Part shown: positions 1 through 5,929 of the stretch, one piece after another
Position numbering within the stretch: position 1 is the first letter of the stretch
Layout of the letters: each line of letters begins with the position of its first letter
Source: Pseudomonadota bacterium
GTDB taxonomy: Bacteria > Pseudomonadota > Alphaproteobacteria > Micropepsales > Micropepsaceae
DNA: 14,177 nt
Assembly: GCA_021808875.1 (NCBI GenBank)
Contig: JAKBAU010000057.1
Span: forward strand, 1 to 14,177
Reading direction: 5' to 3'
Position numbers and translations under genes: made by a program
Notes under the pieces: generated by a model
What the model was told of the DNA's origin: nothing
Database searches by the model: none
Seen by the model: only the letters and a program-made list of their open reading frames with translations

Positions 1-197
1 CCGTTGTGCCGAGCTATATCGGCGGCTTCATGGCCCTTACCTGGGCGGGCAAGGGCGCCAGGCTCGGCACACCAGCTGGCCTCAAGCGCGCCCGTGCCGC
101 CTTCAAGCGCGCCAAGCTCACGACCGACTACTACAACGCCGAGGTCCACGCCGGCGCCTTTGCCTTGCCGGAATGGATTAGGCGTCTGAGCGTCTGA
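1..197 (+). CDS. speE: Spermidine synthase (polyamine aminopropyltransferase), C-terminal fragment
   Basis: This is the 3' end of a gene that begins before the window; in-frame codons run from base 3 to the TGA at 195-197, giving about 64 residues. The enzyme transfers an aminopropyl group from decarboxylated S-adenosylmethionine to putrescine in the cytoplasm. The match rests on the C-terminal signature of the family: VPSYIGGFMALTWA, the strand that in E. coli SpeE reads IPTYYGGIMTFAWA, followed by TTDYYNAEVHAGAFALPEWI, which matches the family's YYNP-IH-AAFALP pattern. The product ends shortly after this motif, as expected for the family. The last codons and the stop lie inside a tandem octamer repeat (183-214). 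The N-terminal half with the SAM-binding and catalytic residues is outside the window and cannot be checked. Confidence 0.85.
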   Translation, partial: VVPSYIGGFMALTWAGKGARLGTPAGLKRARAAFKRAKLTTDYYNAEVHAGAFALPEWIRRLSV

Positions 198-230
198 GCG
201 TCTGAGCGTCTGAGCATCTGAACGTCCGAC
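183..230. repeat. Tandem octamer repeat across the speE stop codon
   Basis: Four perfect head-to-tail copies of CGTCTGAG occupy 183-214. Two degenerate copies follow, CATCTGAA (215-222) and CGTCCGAC (223-230). The array contains TGA in every reading frame, so any frame entering it stops within about two units. The speE stop (195-197) uses the second copy. It probably arose by replication slippage. It has no spacers, so it is not a CRISPR. Confidence 0.9.
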
Positions 231-277
231 CGCAGCAGCCATCGCCCCCATATGCACCCAGCACGAGGAACAAAGTC

Positions 278-673
278 GTGGTCCAGAACCTGAACGAATC
301 TCTGGGCTTTGTGCGGGTGCGCGAGCCCTCACGGCCAAATTTTGCCGCCGTGGAGTACCTCGCCACCCCGGCCATGTGCCACTCGGGAGGTATCGTCCAG
401 GGCGGCTTTGTCACCGGCTGGATCGATGCAGCTATGGCCCATGCGGTGATGGCGGCGACAGCGTATCGCCAGTCACCACTCAGCCTTGAGATCAAGATCA
501 GCTTTCTCAAGTCGGCGGCGCCCGGCCTTGTCATTGCCGAGGGCTGGATCGAGAAGATGGGCCGGTCAACAGCTTTCCTTGAAGGCCGCCTTCTTGCCGC
601 CGACGGCGAGGTCCTCGCCAGGGGGTCCTCGACTGTCAAACTGGTTTCAACCGAACGCACAGCGAACGGCTAG
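278..673 (+). CDS. PaaI-family hotdog-fold thioesterase
   Basis: This 131-residue cytoplasmic protein has the size of a single hotdog domain. The segment HSGGIVQGGFVTGWIDAAM (residues 35-53) is the typical PaaI/4HBT core: the HxGG turn (His35, Gly37, Gly38) followed by the central helix carrying the probable catalytic Asp50. Later strands (LSLEIKISFLKSAAPG and STAFLEGRLLAADGEVLARG) match the family's beta-sheet pattern. Such enzymes hydrolyse acyl-CoA thioesters; the acyl group cannot be predicted here. The start is GTG at 278, chosen because a GAGG purine run at 265-268 sits at a good distance; an ATG at 252 is out of frame. The gene stands 80 bp after speE and 191 bp before the binding-protein gene, so operon membership with either is uncertain. 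Confidence 0.85.
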   Translation: MVQNLNESLGFVRVREPSRPNFAAVEYLATPAMCHSGGIVQGGFVTGWIDAAMAHAVMAATAYRQSPLSLEIKISFLKSAAPGLVIAEGWIEKMGRSTAFLEGRLLAADGEVLARGSSTVKLVSTERTANG

Positions 674-864
674 CCGGAGCGTCAGTGCAGCATCTGCGTT
701 GCCGGCAGTTCGCCCGCCCGTGCAGCGCTGGGCTCTTCGTGCCCGAGACCGGTCAAAGACATGATGTCGCAGGTGATGGCGGTGATTTTGGCGCGCGCAG
801 CGTCTGGGGATGGTCTCGCGTCCCTGGCCGGTGGCATGATACGCACCGAAAAAAGGACACCCCG
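674..864 (+). other. Intergenic leader of the substrate-binding protein gene
   Basis: These 191 bases separate the thioesterase gene from the substrate-binding lipoprotein gene. The frame of the downstream gene stays open through it, but the upstream codons lack protein-like composition and the signal peptide begins only at 865. I searched by eye for a TPP or FMN riboswitch because of the downstream family and saw none of the conserved blocks. A clear ribosome binding site (AAGGA, 853-857) lies at the end. No convincing -35/-10 pair was identified. Confidence 0.5.
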
Positions 865-1863
865 ATGCGCATTGCACTTTTCGGCACGCTGCTCGTGGCG
901 GCAGCTCTCAGCCTTTCCGGCTGCGGGCGCAGCCGAAACCCCGCGCATGGCCTCACCCGCATCCGCTTCGTCACCGACTGGAAGGCCGAACCTGAACAGG
1001 GAGGCTTCTACGAAGCCCTTGCTGAAGGCCTTTACCGCAAGCATGGGCTCGAGGTGACGATCATCGAGGGCGGTCCGTCGGTCAACGTCCCGCAGATGCT
1101 CGCTGGCGGAGCTGCGGATTTTGGCATCGGCTCCAACGCATTCATTCCGCTCAATATCGTGCGCGCTGGCGTGCCACTTCGCGCCGTGATGGCGATATTT
1201 CAGAAGGATCCACAGGTCCTTATTACGCATCCCCGACCGGATGTGAAGCGCCTGGCGGACATGAAGGGCAAACCGATCATGGTCTCAGATGCGACGGTCG
1301 CGTCGTTCTGGCCATGGCTCAAGGCAAAATACGGCTTCTCCGATACGCAGATCCGCAAGTACACATTCAATCTTGCGCCCTTCCTCGCAGATCCATCCGC
1401 AATCCAGGAAGGCTATGTCACGAGCGAGCCTTACACCATCGAACGCGAAGGCCATTTCAAGCCCCAGGTGTTCCTTCTGGCCGATCATGGTTATCCCGGC
1501 TACGCCAATATGGTGCTGGTACCACAGAGCTGGATCGACCGGCACCCCCAGGCAGTACAGGCCTTCGTCGATGCAACGCGGGAAGGCTGGCACGATTATC
1601 TCTACGGTAATCCCGCACCCGCCAATGCGCTCATCAAGAAAAACAATCCCGAGATGAGCAATGCAATGATTGCGCAATCCATCGCCAAGATGAAGTCCTA
1701 TGGCCTTGTCATGAGCGGTGCAGCGAGGACAGAAGGCATTGGCGCCATGACCAACAGGCGGTGGCGGAAATTCTACGACACCATGCGCGCTGCCGGGGTT
1801 TATGCCAAAGGCCTGAACTATCGGAAGGCCTACACCTTGCGCTTCGTGAAGGCTGCGCATTGA
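865..1863 (+). CDS. ABC transporter substrate-binding lipoprotein, NMT1/THI5-like (NitT/TauT type)
   Basis: The 332-residue product is a periplasmic solute-binding protein. The start at 865 is supported by AAGGA at 853-857 and by an immediate signal peptide: positive N-terminus, hydrophobic run at residues 3-17, then the lipobox LSGC with lipidated Cys20. The residue after Cys is Gly, so there is no inner-membrane Asp retention signal. The mature part opens with the family pattern RIRFVTDWKAEPEQGGFYEA (33-52), followed by GLEVTIIEGGPSVNVPQMLAGG (61-82) and ADFGIGS (84-90), typical of NMT1/THI5-like binding proteins (ThiY, RibY, SsuA relatives). It lacks the CCCFC motif of the yeast THI5 synthase, and its only cysteine is the lipidated one, so it is a binder rather than a pyrimidine synthase. 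The ligand could be a thiamine-precursor pyrimidine, riboflavin, a sulfonate or similar. No ATPase or permease is adjacent; a partner pair may be at 11343-12970. Confidence 0.85.
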   Translation: MRIALFGTLLVAAALSLSGCGRSRNPAHGLTRIRFVTDWKAEPEQGGFYEALAEGLYRKHGLEVTIIEGGPSVNVPQMLAGGAADFGIGSNAFIPLNIVRAGVPLRAVMAIFQKDPQVLITHPRPDVKRLADMKGKPIMVSDATVASFWPWLKAKYGFSDTQIRKYTFNLAPFLADPSAIQEGYVTSEPYTIEREGHFKPQVFLLADHGYPGYANMVLVPQSWIDRHPQAVQAFVDATREGWHDYLYGNPAPANALIKKNNPEMSNAMIAQSIAKMKSYGLVMSGAARTEGIGAMTNRRWRKFYDTMRAAGVYAKGLNYRKAYTLRFVKAAH

Positions 1864-1889
1864 ACTGCTGCCGGTGTGACGCTGCGCTG

Positions 1890-1909
1890 CGGCCCTGATC
1901 AGAGGGCCG
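1890..1909. terminator. Candidate hairpin terminator between convergent genes
   Basis: A perfect 7-bp inverted repeat, CGGCCCT (1890-1896) and AGGGCCG (1903-1909), encloses the 6-nt loop GATCAG. It lies 27 bp after the binding-protein stop and 47 bp before the end of the convergent permease gene, the expected place for a bidirectional terminator. Neither strand has a T-run after the stem, so it is not a classical intrinsic terminator. Confidence 0.4.
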
Positions 1910-1955
1910 GGTGCCTGGGCGGCTCGTCTGCAATATCAGGCTCTGTGCGGCCCCA

Positions 1956-3431
1956 TCAGCCAAACGGTGCTCCGGAAACTGTTGACGGGCTCCTTCGCAT
2001 CTGCGTGCGCCTTGCCCAGACATAGAACAGCAGCCCCACAAGGAAGGCCCCAAGAGACGACAGCACGATCTTCAGAACACTCTGCAGGGGATGGGGATCT
2101 CCGGTATTGGGCAACACGCTGCAGACGATGGCAATCAGGGTTGAAAGCCCTCCAAGCAGCGCTAGCGCCCTGCTGACGCGGGCTCCGCCCCACGGCATCC
2201 AGCCATCAGCGGGAGGCGCTGTTCGCGCGCAAACAAACTGGGTCGCAAACATGAAGAGGTAGGGTATCGCAACGGTCACGATGCTCATGGCGACGAGGAT
2301 ATCGTATGCCGAGGCGACCGTACTGTTCAGCTGGCTGAGCATGACGATGGCCAGTGTCGCGCCTCCTTGCAGCAGGATCGCAGCGACCGGTGCGCCCGTG
2401 CGTGGGTGGCGCCAGCCAAAGGCCTGCGGCAGAAAGCTGTCCAGGCCCGCGGCAAATGGCAATTGGGCGCCAACGCCGAACCAGCCCACAAAGGAGCCCA
2501 GCATGGAGAGGGCAAAGAGCCCGATGACCGGCGCAGCCAGATAGGTGAGGCCGACATGAGCCAGCCCCAGCAACAATGCATCCGGAAAACCGAGGAGGCG
2601 GGTCAACGCGCGCGCGGGCAAGACGGCAAGAAGCGCAACAGTGCCGCCGACATAGATCACAAGCGAGCCGATGCCTACGAGGATGAGGACACGCACGATA
2701 CTGCGCAGGCCACCCTCGATTTCGTTGCGCAGGAAGGCCATGGCTTCCACACCCGAATAGGCGAACATGATCGTGCCCCAGAGGATGGCCGTGCCGAAGC
2801 GCCATCGCGGCAAGTAGGATGCGCTCGCAAAATCCGTCGCCCCCTGCCCGCACAGGCCGAGCACCACTGCCATTGCGATCACAACGCCAAACACCAGCCA
2901 CATGCCCGCGGCTCCGACATTGGGTAACCACTTGCCGTATTTAAGCCCGGCGAGCTGCAATACGGTCACCCCAACGGTAAGCGCAGTGGAGATACCGAGC
3001 ACACTTGCGGAATCCTTAGGGTTGAGCCCGGTGGCACTCAAAATCAGGCCACTGAGGAAGACCAGGGCTCCTGCAAAAAACGGCATCAGGCTTATCCAGT
3101 AAAACCAGCCGCAGAGAAAACCTGCCATGGGCGACAGGCCATCACGAGCCCAGGCATAGATACCGCCTTCGCCCTTGAAGCGACCGGTCAGCTCGGCAGT
3201 TGCAGCTGCCAGCGGAATATAAAAGGTCAGAAGGGCGATCGCCCATAACAACAATGAAGACGGCCCCACTGCTGCCGCCACGGCGATCCAGCGCATGCCG
3301 GTCCCGATCACAAGGGCATAGAGCGCGGCATCTACAAAGCGCAGGCGTTTGACACTCATCGGGAAGAACTCATCAAGCACGCGCAGCCGGACAGGGATGA
3401 TGGCGTCGCCTGCCGCGTCTGCGGCTGCCAT
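1956..3431 (-). CDS. APC-superfamily amino acid permease
   Basis: The 491-residue integral inner-membrane protein has about twelve hydrophobic segments and a short cytoplasmic tail, the usual size of amino acid-polyamine-organocation transporters. TM1 (about residues 35-55) carries the helix-breaking Gly-Thr-Gly (43-45) that contacts substrate amino groups in this superfamily. After TM2 comes ELTGRFKGEGGIYAW (80-94), the APC GRFP-x-(S/E)GG-x-Y signature. TM6 carries FAYSGVEAMAFLRNEIEG (223-240), another family hallmark. The substrate is probably an amino acid or amine; antiport versus symport cannot be decided. The ATG at 3431 has a weak GAGAG site just upstream; Met25 (ATG at 3359-3357) starts where homology usually begins and may be the true start. 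The gene begins 7 bp after the TPR gene ends and is almost certainly co-transcribed with it. Confidence 0.88.
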   Translation of the reverse strand: MAAADAAGDAIIPVRLRVLDEFFPMSVKRLRFVDAALYALVIGTGMRWIAVAAAVGPSSLLLWAIALLTFYIPLAAATAELTGRFKGEGGIYAWARDGLSPMAGFLCGWFYWISLMPFFAGALVFLSGLILSATGLNPKDSASVLGISTALTVGVTVLQLAGLKYGKWLPNVGAAGMWLVFGVVIAMAVVLGLCGQGATDFASASYLPRWRFGTAILWGTIMFAYSGVEAMAFLRNEIEGGLRSIVRVLILVGIGSLVIYVGGTVALLAVLPARALTRLLGFPDALLLGLAHVGLTYLAAPVIGLFALSMLGSFVGWFGVGAQLPFAAGLDSFLPQAFGWRHPRTGAPVAAILLQGGATLAIVMLSQLNSTVASAYDILVAMSIVTVAIPYLFMFATQFVCARTAPPADGWMPWGGARVSRALALLGGLSTLIAIVCSVLPNTGDPHPLQSVLKIVLSSLGAFLVGLLFYVWARRTQMRRSPSTVSGAPFG

Positions 3432-3438
3432 AAAACTC

Positions 3439-5355
3439 TCACAAATGTTCCTCGAGGAGCCTCAGCCGGCGGTATTGCGACGGCGTGAGGAACAGATGTG
3501 CGGCGATGGCAGCCTGATGGCGGGCGGCTGCCTTATGACCACTCCACATCAGGGCCTCGGCCCATTCAAGATGAAGGCGTCCCCAGTTGGGGGCATAGCG
3601 AGCTGCCTCCACGAATTTTTTCACGGCAAGATCAGAGCGGTTTTGGGCGATGAGGGCTTCTGCCCACAATTCCAGTGGATCGGCAAAATGCGGCGCCAGC
3701 TGGTGGGCTTGCCGCAGCGCGGCGATCGCCCCAACGATGTCGCCGTTGCGCAGACGTGCCGCGCCCCAGTCCGTCCAGGCGAAAGGAACGTGAGAGGCGG
3801 CCTGAACGGCGCGCGCAAACCAGTAATTGGCTCCACTGACATTGTGCAGTGTGGCATCGACAAGCCCGCGCATCCGCAGACAGTCGACACAGTCAAGCGG
3901 CGTCGCCGCGATCAGCTTCAGCGCCGCGGCACCTTGCCCCTCGCGGGCCAGCGCATACGCGACATAGGGCCAGAACTGACGCTCCAGAACCTCACGGCCT
4001 GCGGGTCCGAGGCCCGTCAGCCCGGCGTCCAGCTGGTTGCGCTCGGCCAATGCCGAGGCATCGCGGTGCAAGACCAGATCTGCGAGGGTAAAAACGGCAC
4101 GACGGATCAGGATCTGCTCGGCATTGTGACTGAGGGGCAGAGCCTTGATCGCAGCATCGACCGCCGCCGGATCATGAAGCCAGGCATAGGCGAGGATATT
4201 GTTCATACGGGCGTTCTCCCGCGAGGTTAAGCCTGACAGTGATGGCATGGCCTCCAGGCGCTGATTGTCCACGATCTCGGCTTGATAGTTGCCCAGGTCC
4301 GATGCAAGCACCCCCTCAGCCTGAATGAGGTCCCCCTTCCGGGCTAGCGGCAAAAGATCATCTTGGGTGCTGCCCTTCAGCAGCCGGATAAATTTGCGCT
4401 GATCGCGCAGAGCGGCTTCGTCGTGCTGCAGCTGGCCTTCGAGCGCGGCGAGGTTGCCATAGGCGATGACAAAGCCGGGCTTGATCGCAAGCGCGGCACG
4501 CAGAGCCTTGAAGGCACGTCGGGTGTGGCCGCGCTCCTCGTAAATAACTTCCAGGCCGATTTCGGCCCAGGCGCGATCAATGGTCGATCCCGAGGCAATG
4601 AGGTCACGATAGGCGGCCTCAGCCTTGTGCAGGTGTCCCGTGTTGAAGAGGTAGACCGCGTAGCGATAGGGCTGCGTGGCGGCGTAGACGCTCTGGGCGG
4701 CGTTGCTCAGCAGATTTGGGAGGGTATTGCTTGGCCCGGTGAAGGTTCGACTGGTTTGTGTACCCTCGCGGGCCGTGACGGCAATCTGGTTGGCACCGAC
4801 ATAGAAGATTTCGCCGGAGATGCGGGTTTGATGACCCAGCCAGCGACTGAGATAGGCGTAGAGCTGACCAATGGAGACGCCGGTTTCCGGAATCTGCACG
4901 CGAATGTCATGACCCCAGTCATGGGCATAGGAGGTTGGCGCGCGGTCCGACTTGGTTTCTTTCTGCATCCGCGACAACTGATCAAGAATGCGTGCCGCGA
5001 TCACCTGTCCGGTAAGGCCCCGAGCCACCATGTCCTGAGGTACACTGAACGGCGTGATCAGAAGGCCGTTGTCATGGGCTGCAGTCCACACCATAAGGCT
5101 TGCGGCCCCGATGACTGCCAGGACCAGGAGTGCAACCGCACCCTCAAACACGGCCTTCATCACCGCACTGAAATGTCCAAAATGCTCGAAACGCTCGCTG
5201 CCTTCGATCTGCTGCGTCTGCAGGCGTACGAGTTTGATCGCTTCGTCCAGATAGGCATCGGCCTTGGCCCGGCTTGCTGCTGCAAGCGTCAGCGACGCGT
5301 CCTCACCCGGCGTCGCGTTTGCGCGGGTTTCGTCTTCCCTTGGCATTCTGACCAC
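3439..5355 (-). CDS. Membrane-anchored TPR-repeat protein (TolB-N/FlgO-like domain plus tetratricopeptide repeats)
   Basis: The 638-residue product has a charged N-terminus of about 65 residues, one hydrophobic segment (about 70-91, EGAVALLVLAVIGAASLMVW) and a long soluble part that is probably periplasmic. Residues 100-215 (TPFSVPQDMVARGLTGQVIA..., then RISGEIFYVGANQIAVTARE and a TFTGP strand) follow the pattern of the TolB-N/FlgO-like domain that precedes TPRs in many adenylate-cyclase or CadC-like receptors. No cyclase, kinase or winged-helix domain is visible. TPR-like helical pairs are seen around 230-325 (AAYRDLIASG; ALRAALAIKPG) and 520-600 (AIAALRQAHQLAPHF; FVEAARYAPN). A CxxC (Cys489, Cys492) lies between the blocks. 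The start is GTG at 5355 with AGAG 7 nt upstream; ATG at 5346 is the alternative. Its close coupling to the APC permease suggests a scaffold or sensor for that transporter. Function is not known. Confidence 0.75.
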   Translation of the reverse strand: MVRMPREDETRANATPGEDASLTLAAASRAKADAYLDEAIKLVRLQTQQIEGSERFEHFGHFSAVMKAVFEGAVALLVLAVIGAASLMVWTAAHDNGLLITPFSVPQDMVARGLTGQVIAARILDQLSRMQKETKSDRAPTSYAHDWGHDIRVQIPETGVSIGQLYAYLSRWLGHQTRISGEIFYVGANQIAVTAREGTQTSRTFTGPSNTLPNLLSNAAQSVYAATQPYRYAVYLFNTGHLHKAEAAYRDLIASGSTIDRAWAEIGLEVIYEERGHTRRAFKALRAALAIKPGFVIAYGNLAALEGQLQHDEAALRDQRKFIRLLKGSTQDDLLPLARKGDLIQAEGVLASDLGNYQAEIVDNQRLEAMPSLSGLTSRENARMNNILAYAWLHDPAAVDAAIKALPLSHNAEQILIRRAVFTLADLVLHRDASALAERNQLDAGLTGLGPAGREVLERQFWPYVAYALAREGQGAAALKLIAATPLDCVDCLRMRGLVDATLHNVSGANYWFARAVQAASHVPFAWTDWGAARLRNGDIVGAIAALRQAHQLAPHFADPLELWAEALIAQNRSDLAVKKFVEAARYAPNWGRLHLEWAEALMWSGHKAAARHQAAIAAHLFLTPSQYRRLRLLEEHL

Positions 5356-5453
5356 GACCGGACTCTGCAGGAGGGATGTTTACGTTGCACATGCCCGGAT
5401 GCAATCGCTTTGGCAGTGCCACGGCCGTCCTGGCGGGAATTTCGCTCAAACAT

Positions 5454-5469
5454 ACACAATAATTTGTGT
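5454..5469. promoter_or_regulatory. Inverted repeat, candidate operator of the cys operon
   Basis: ACACAA and TTGTGT form a perfect 6-bp dyad around the centre TAAT. It lies 24 bp upstream of the -10 hexamer, the typical place for an activator site or upstream operator. The regulator (LysR/CysB-like, Rrf2 or other) cannot be named from sequence, and no regulator gene is adjacent. Confidence 0.5.
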
Positions 5470-5485
5470 TATATAAATTAATATA
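5470..5485. promoter_or_regulatory. AT-rich imperfect palindrome overlapping the -35 position
   Basis: TATATAAATTAATATA is palindromic at 14 of 16 positions (TATAT-n-AATT-n-ATATA). It covers where the -35 hexamer would lie for the -10 at 5493-5498. Repressor binding would occlude polymerase; alternatively it is simply the AT-rich part of the promoter. Confidence 0.4.
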
Positions 5486-5492
5486 CTATTTC

Positions 5493-5498
5493 TATAAT
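5493..5498 (+). promoter_or_regulatory. Candidate -10 hexamer TATAAT of the cys operon
   Basis: This is a perfect sigma-70 -10 consensus, 41 bp before the DUF2849 start codon. No good TTGACA-like -35 is found 16-18 bp upstream (the sequence there is TATATA), which suggests an activator-dependent promoter or one compensated by AT-richness. The start site would fall near 5505. Confidence 0.5.
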
Positions 5499-5539
5499 GT
5501 TCTATTGAATTCGTCCCCGGAAGCTGCGATCTATCGGCC

Positions 5540-5929
5540 ATGGCAAAGCTCGTTGAGATCATCACCGCCAACCGCCTGCGCGATGGGGCGGTGGTTTACT
5601 GGAATCAGGATGGCTGGACCGGCACCCTCGCCGACGCCGAGCAGTTTTCTGACAAGGACGCCTGCGCTGCAGCACTCACCAAGGCCCAGGAGCGGGTCAA
5701 GGCCGGGGAGGTCGTCAATCCTTATCGCTTCGAAGCACGCCTCGATCACACCATTGCCGTTCCGGTCAAAGAGCGCGAACTGATCCGTGCCAGCGGTCCC
5801 AGCATCCACCCCGAGCTCGGCAAACAGGCCGATCCCTCCACCGCCCCAAGGTTTCGCATTGCTGCGCCAGCCAAACCGCCCAGACCCAAGCAGGCCGAAG
5901 GCCCGGAGGCATTCGATGTATCGCTATGA
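5540..5929 (+). CDS. DUF2849 domain protein of the sulfite reductase operon
   Basis: The 129-residue product carries a DUF2849 domain in residues 1-90: an N-terminal strand-rich part (VVYWNQDGWTGTLADAEQF), then VNPYRFEARLD and the conserved KERELIRASGPSIH (77-90). In alphaproteobacteria this family is found next to cysI; its role is not known, and assistance to sulfite reductase or sulfur assimilation is inferred only from context. Residues about 91-129 form a Pro/Ala-rich, probably disordered tail. The ATG at 5540 is the first in frame, but the ribosome binding site is poor (GGAAG at 5519-5523 is too far away). The last 14 nt overlap the start of cysI. Confidence 0.8.
   Translation: MAKLVEIITANRLRDGAVVYWNQDGWTGTLADAEQFSDKDACAAALTKAQERVKAGEVVNPYRFEARLDHTIAVPVKERELIRASGPSIHPELGKQADPSTAPRFRIAAPAKPPRPKQAEGPEAFDVSL
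5905..5909 (+). promoter_or_regulatory. Ribosome binding site that sets the cysI start
   Basis: GGAGG lies 6 nt before the ATG at 5916. It is inside the DUF2849 coding sequence. It decides for 5916 over the longer open frame extending upstream to 5787, whose translation lacks family similarity. Confidence 0.75.

Larger units (their letters stand above)
5356..5539. promoter_or_regulatory. Divergent control region between the TPR/APC genes and the cys operon
   Basis: These 184 bases separate two divergently transcribed units. The left part (5356-5450) has normal GC content. The right part (about 5451-5510) is strongly AT-rich compared with everything around it, and contains two adjacent dyads (5454-5469 and 5470-5485) and a consensus -10 hexamer (5493-5498). 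On the minus side, a weak pair for the TPR gene can be drawn from TTGCAT (5404-5399) and TAAACA (5382-5377) with a 16-bp spacer. Both units probably start here; regulation of the cys side is the better supported. Confidence 0.6.

Noticed and set aside
183..230. Octamer array considered as a CRISPR
   Set aside because: Units are 8 bp and contiguous, with no spacers and no cas genes nearby.
178..660. Minus-strand open frame of 160 codons starting from the octamer region
   Set aside because: It is antisense to the thioesterase, which has the hotdog signature and a ribosome binding site; the reverse frame has none.
674..864. Possible TPP or FMN riboswitch upstream of the NMT1/THI5-like binding protein
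   Set aside because: None of the conserved TPP or FMN aptamer blocks could be found by eye.
2367..2927. Plus-strand open frame opposite the APC permease
   Set aside because: The translation is rich in charged residues and Gln/Ala/His without domain features, as expected for the reverse of a hydrophobic membrane protein.
4363..5481. Long plus-strand open frame of 372 codons opposite the TPR gene
   Set aside because: It is antisense to a gene with a clear membrane segment and TPR pattern; its translation shows no recognisable domain and crosses the intergenic control region. Long antisense frames are common in GC-rich DNA.
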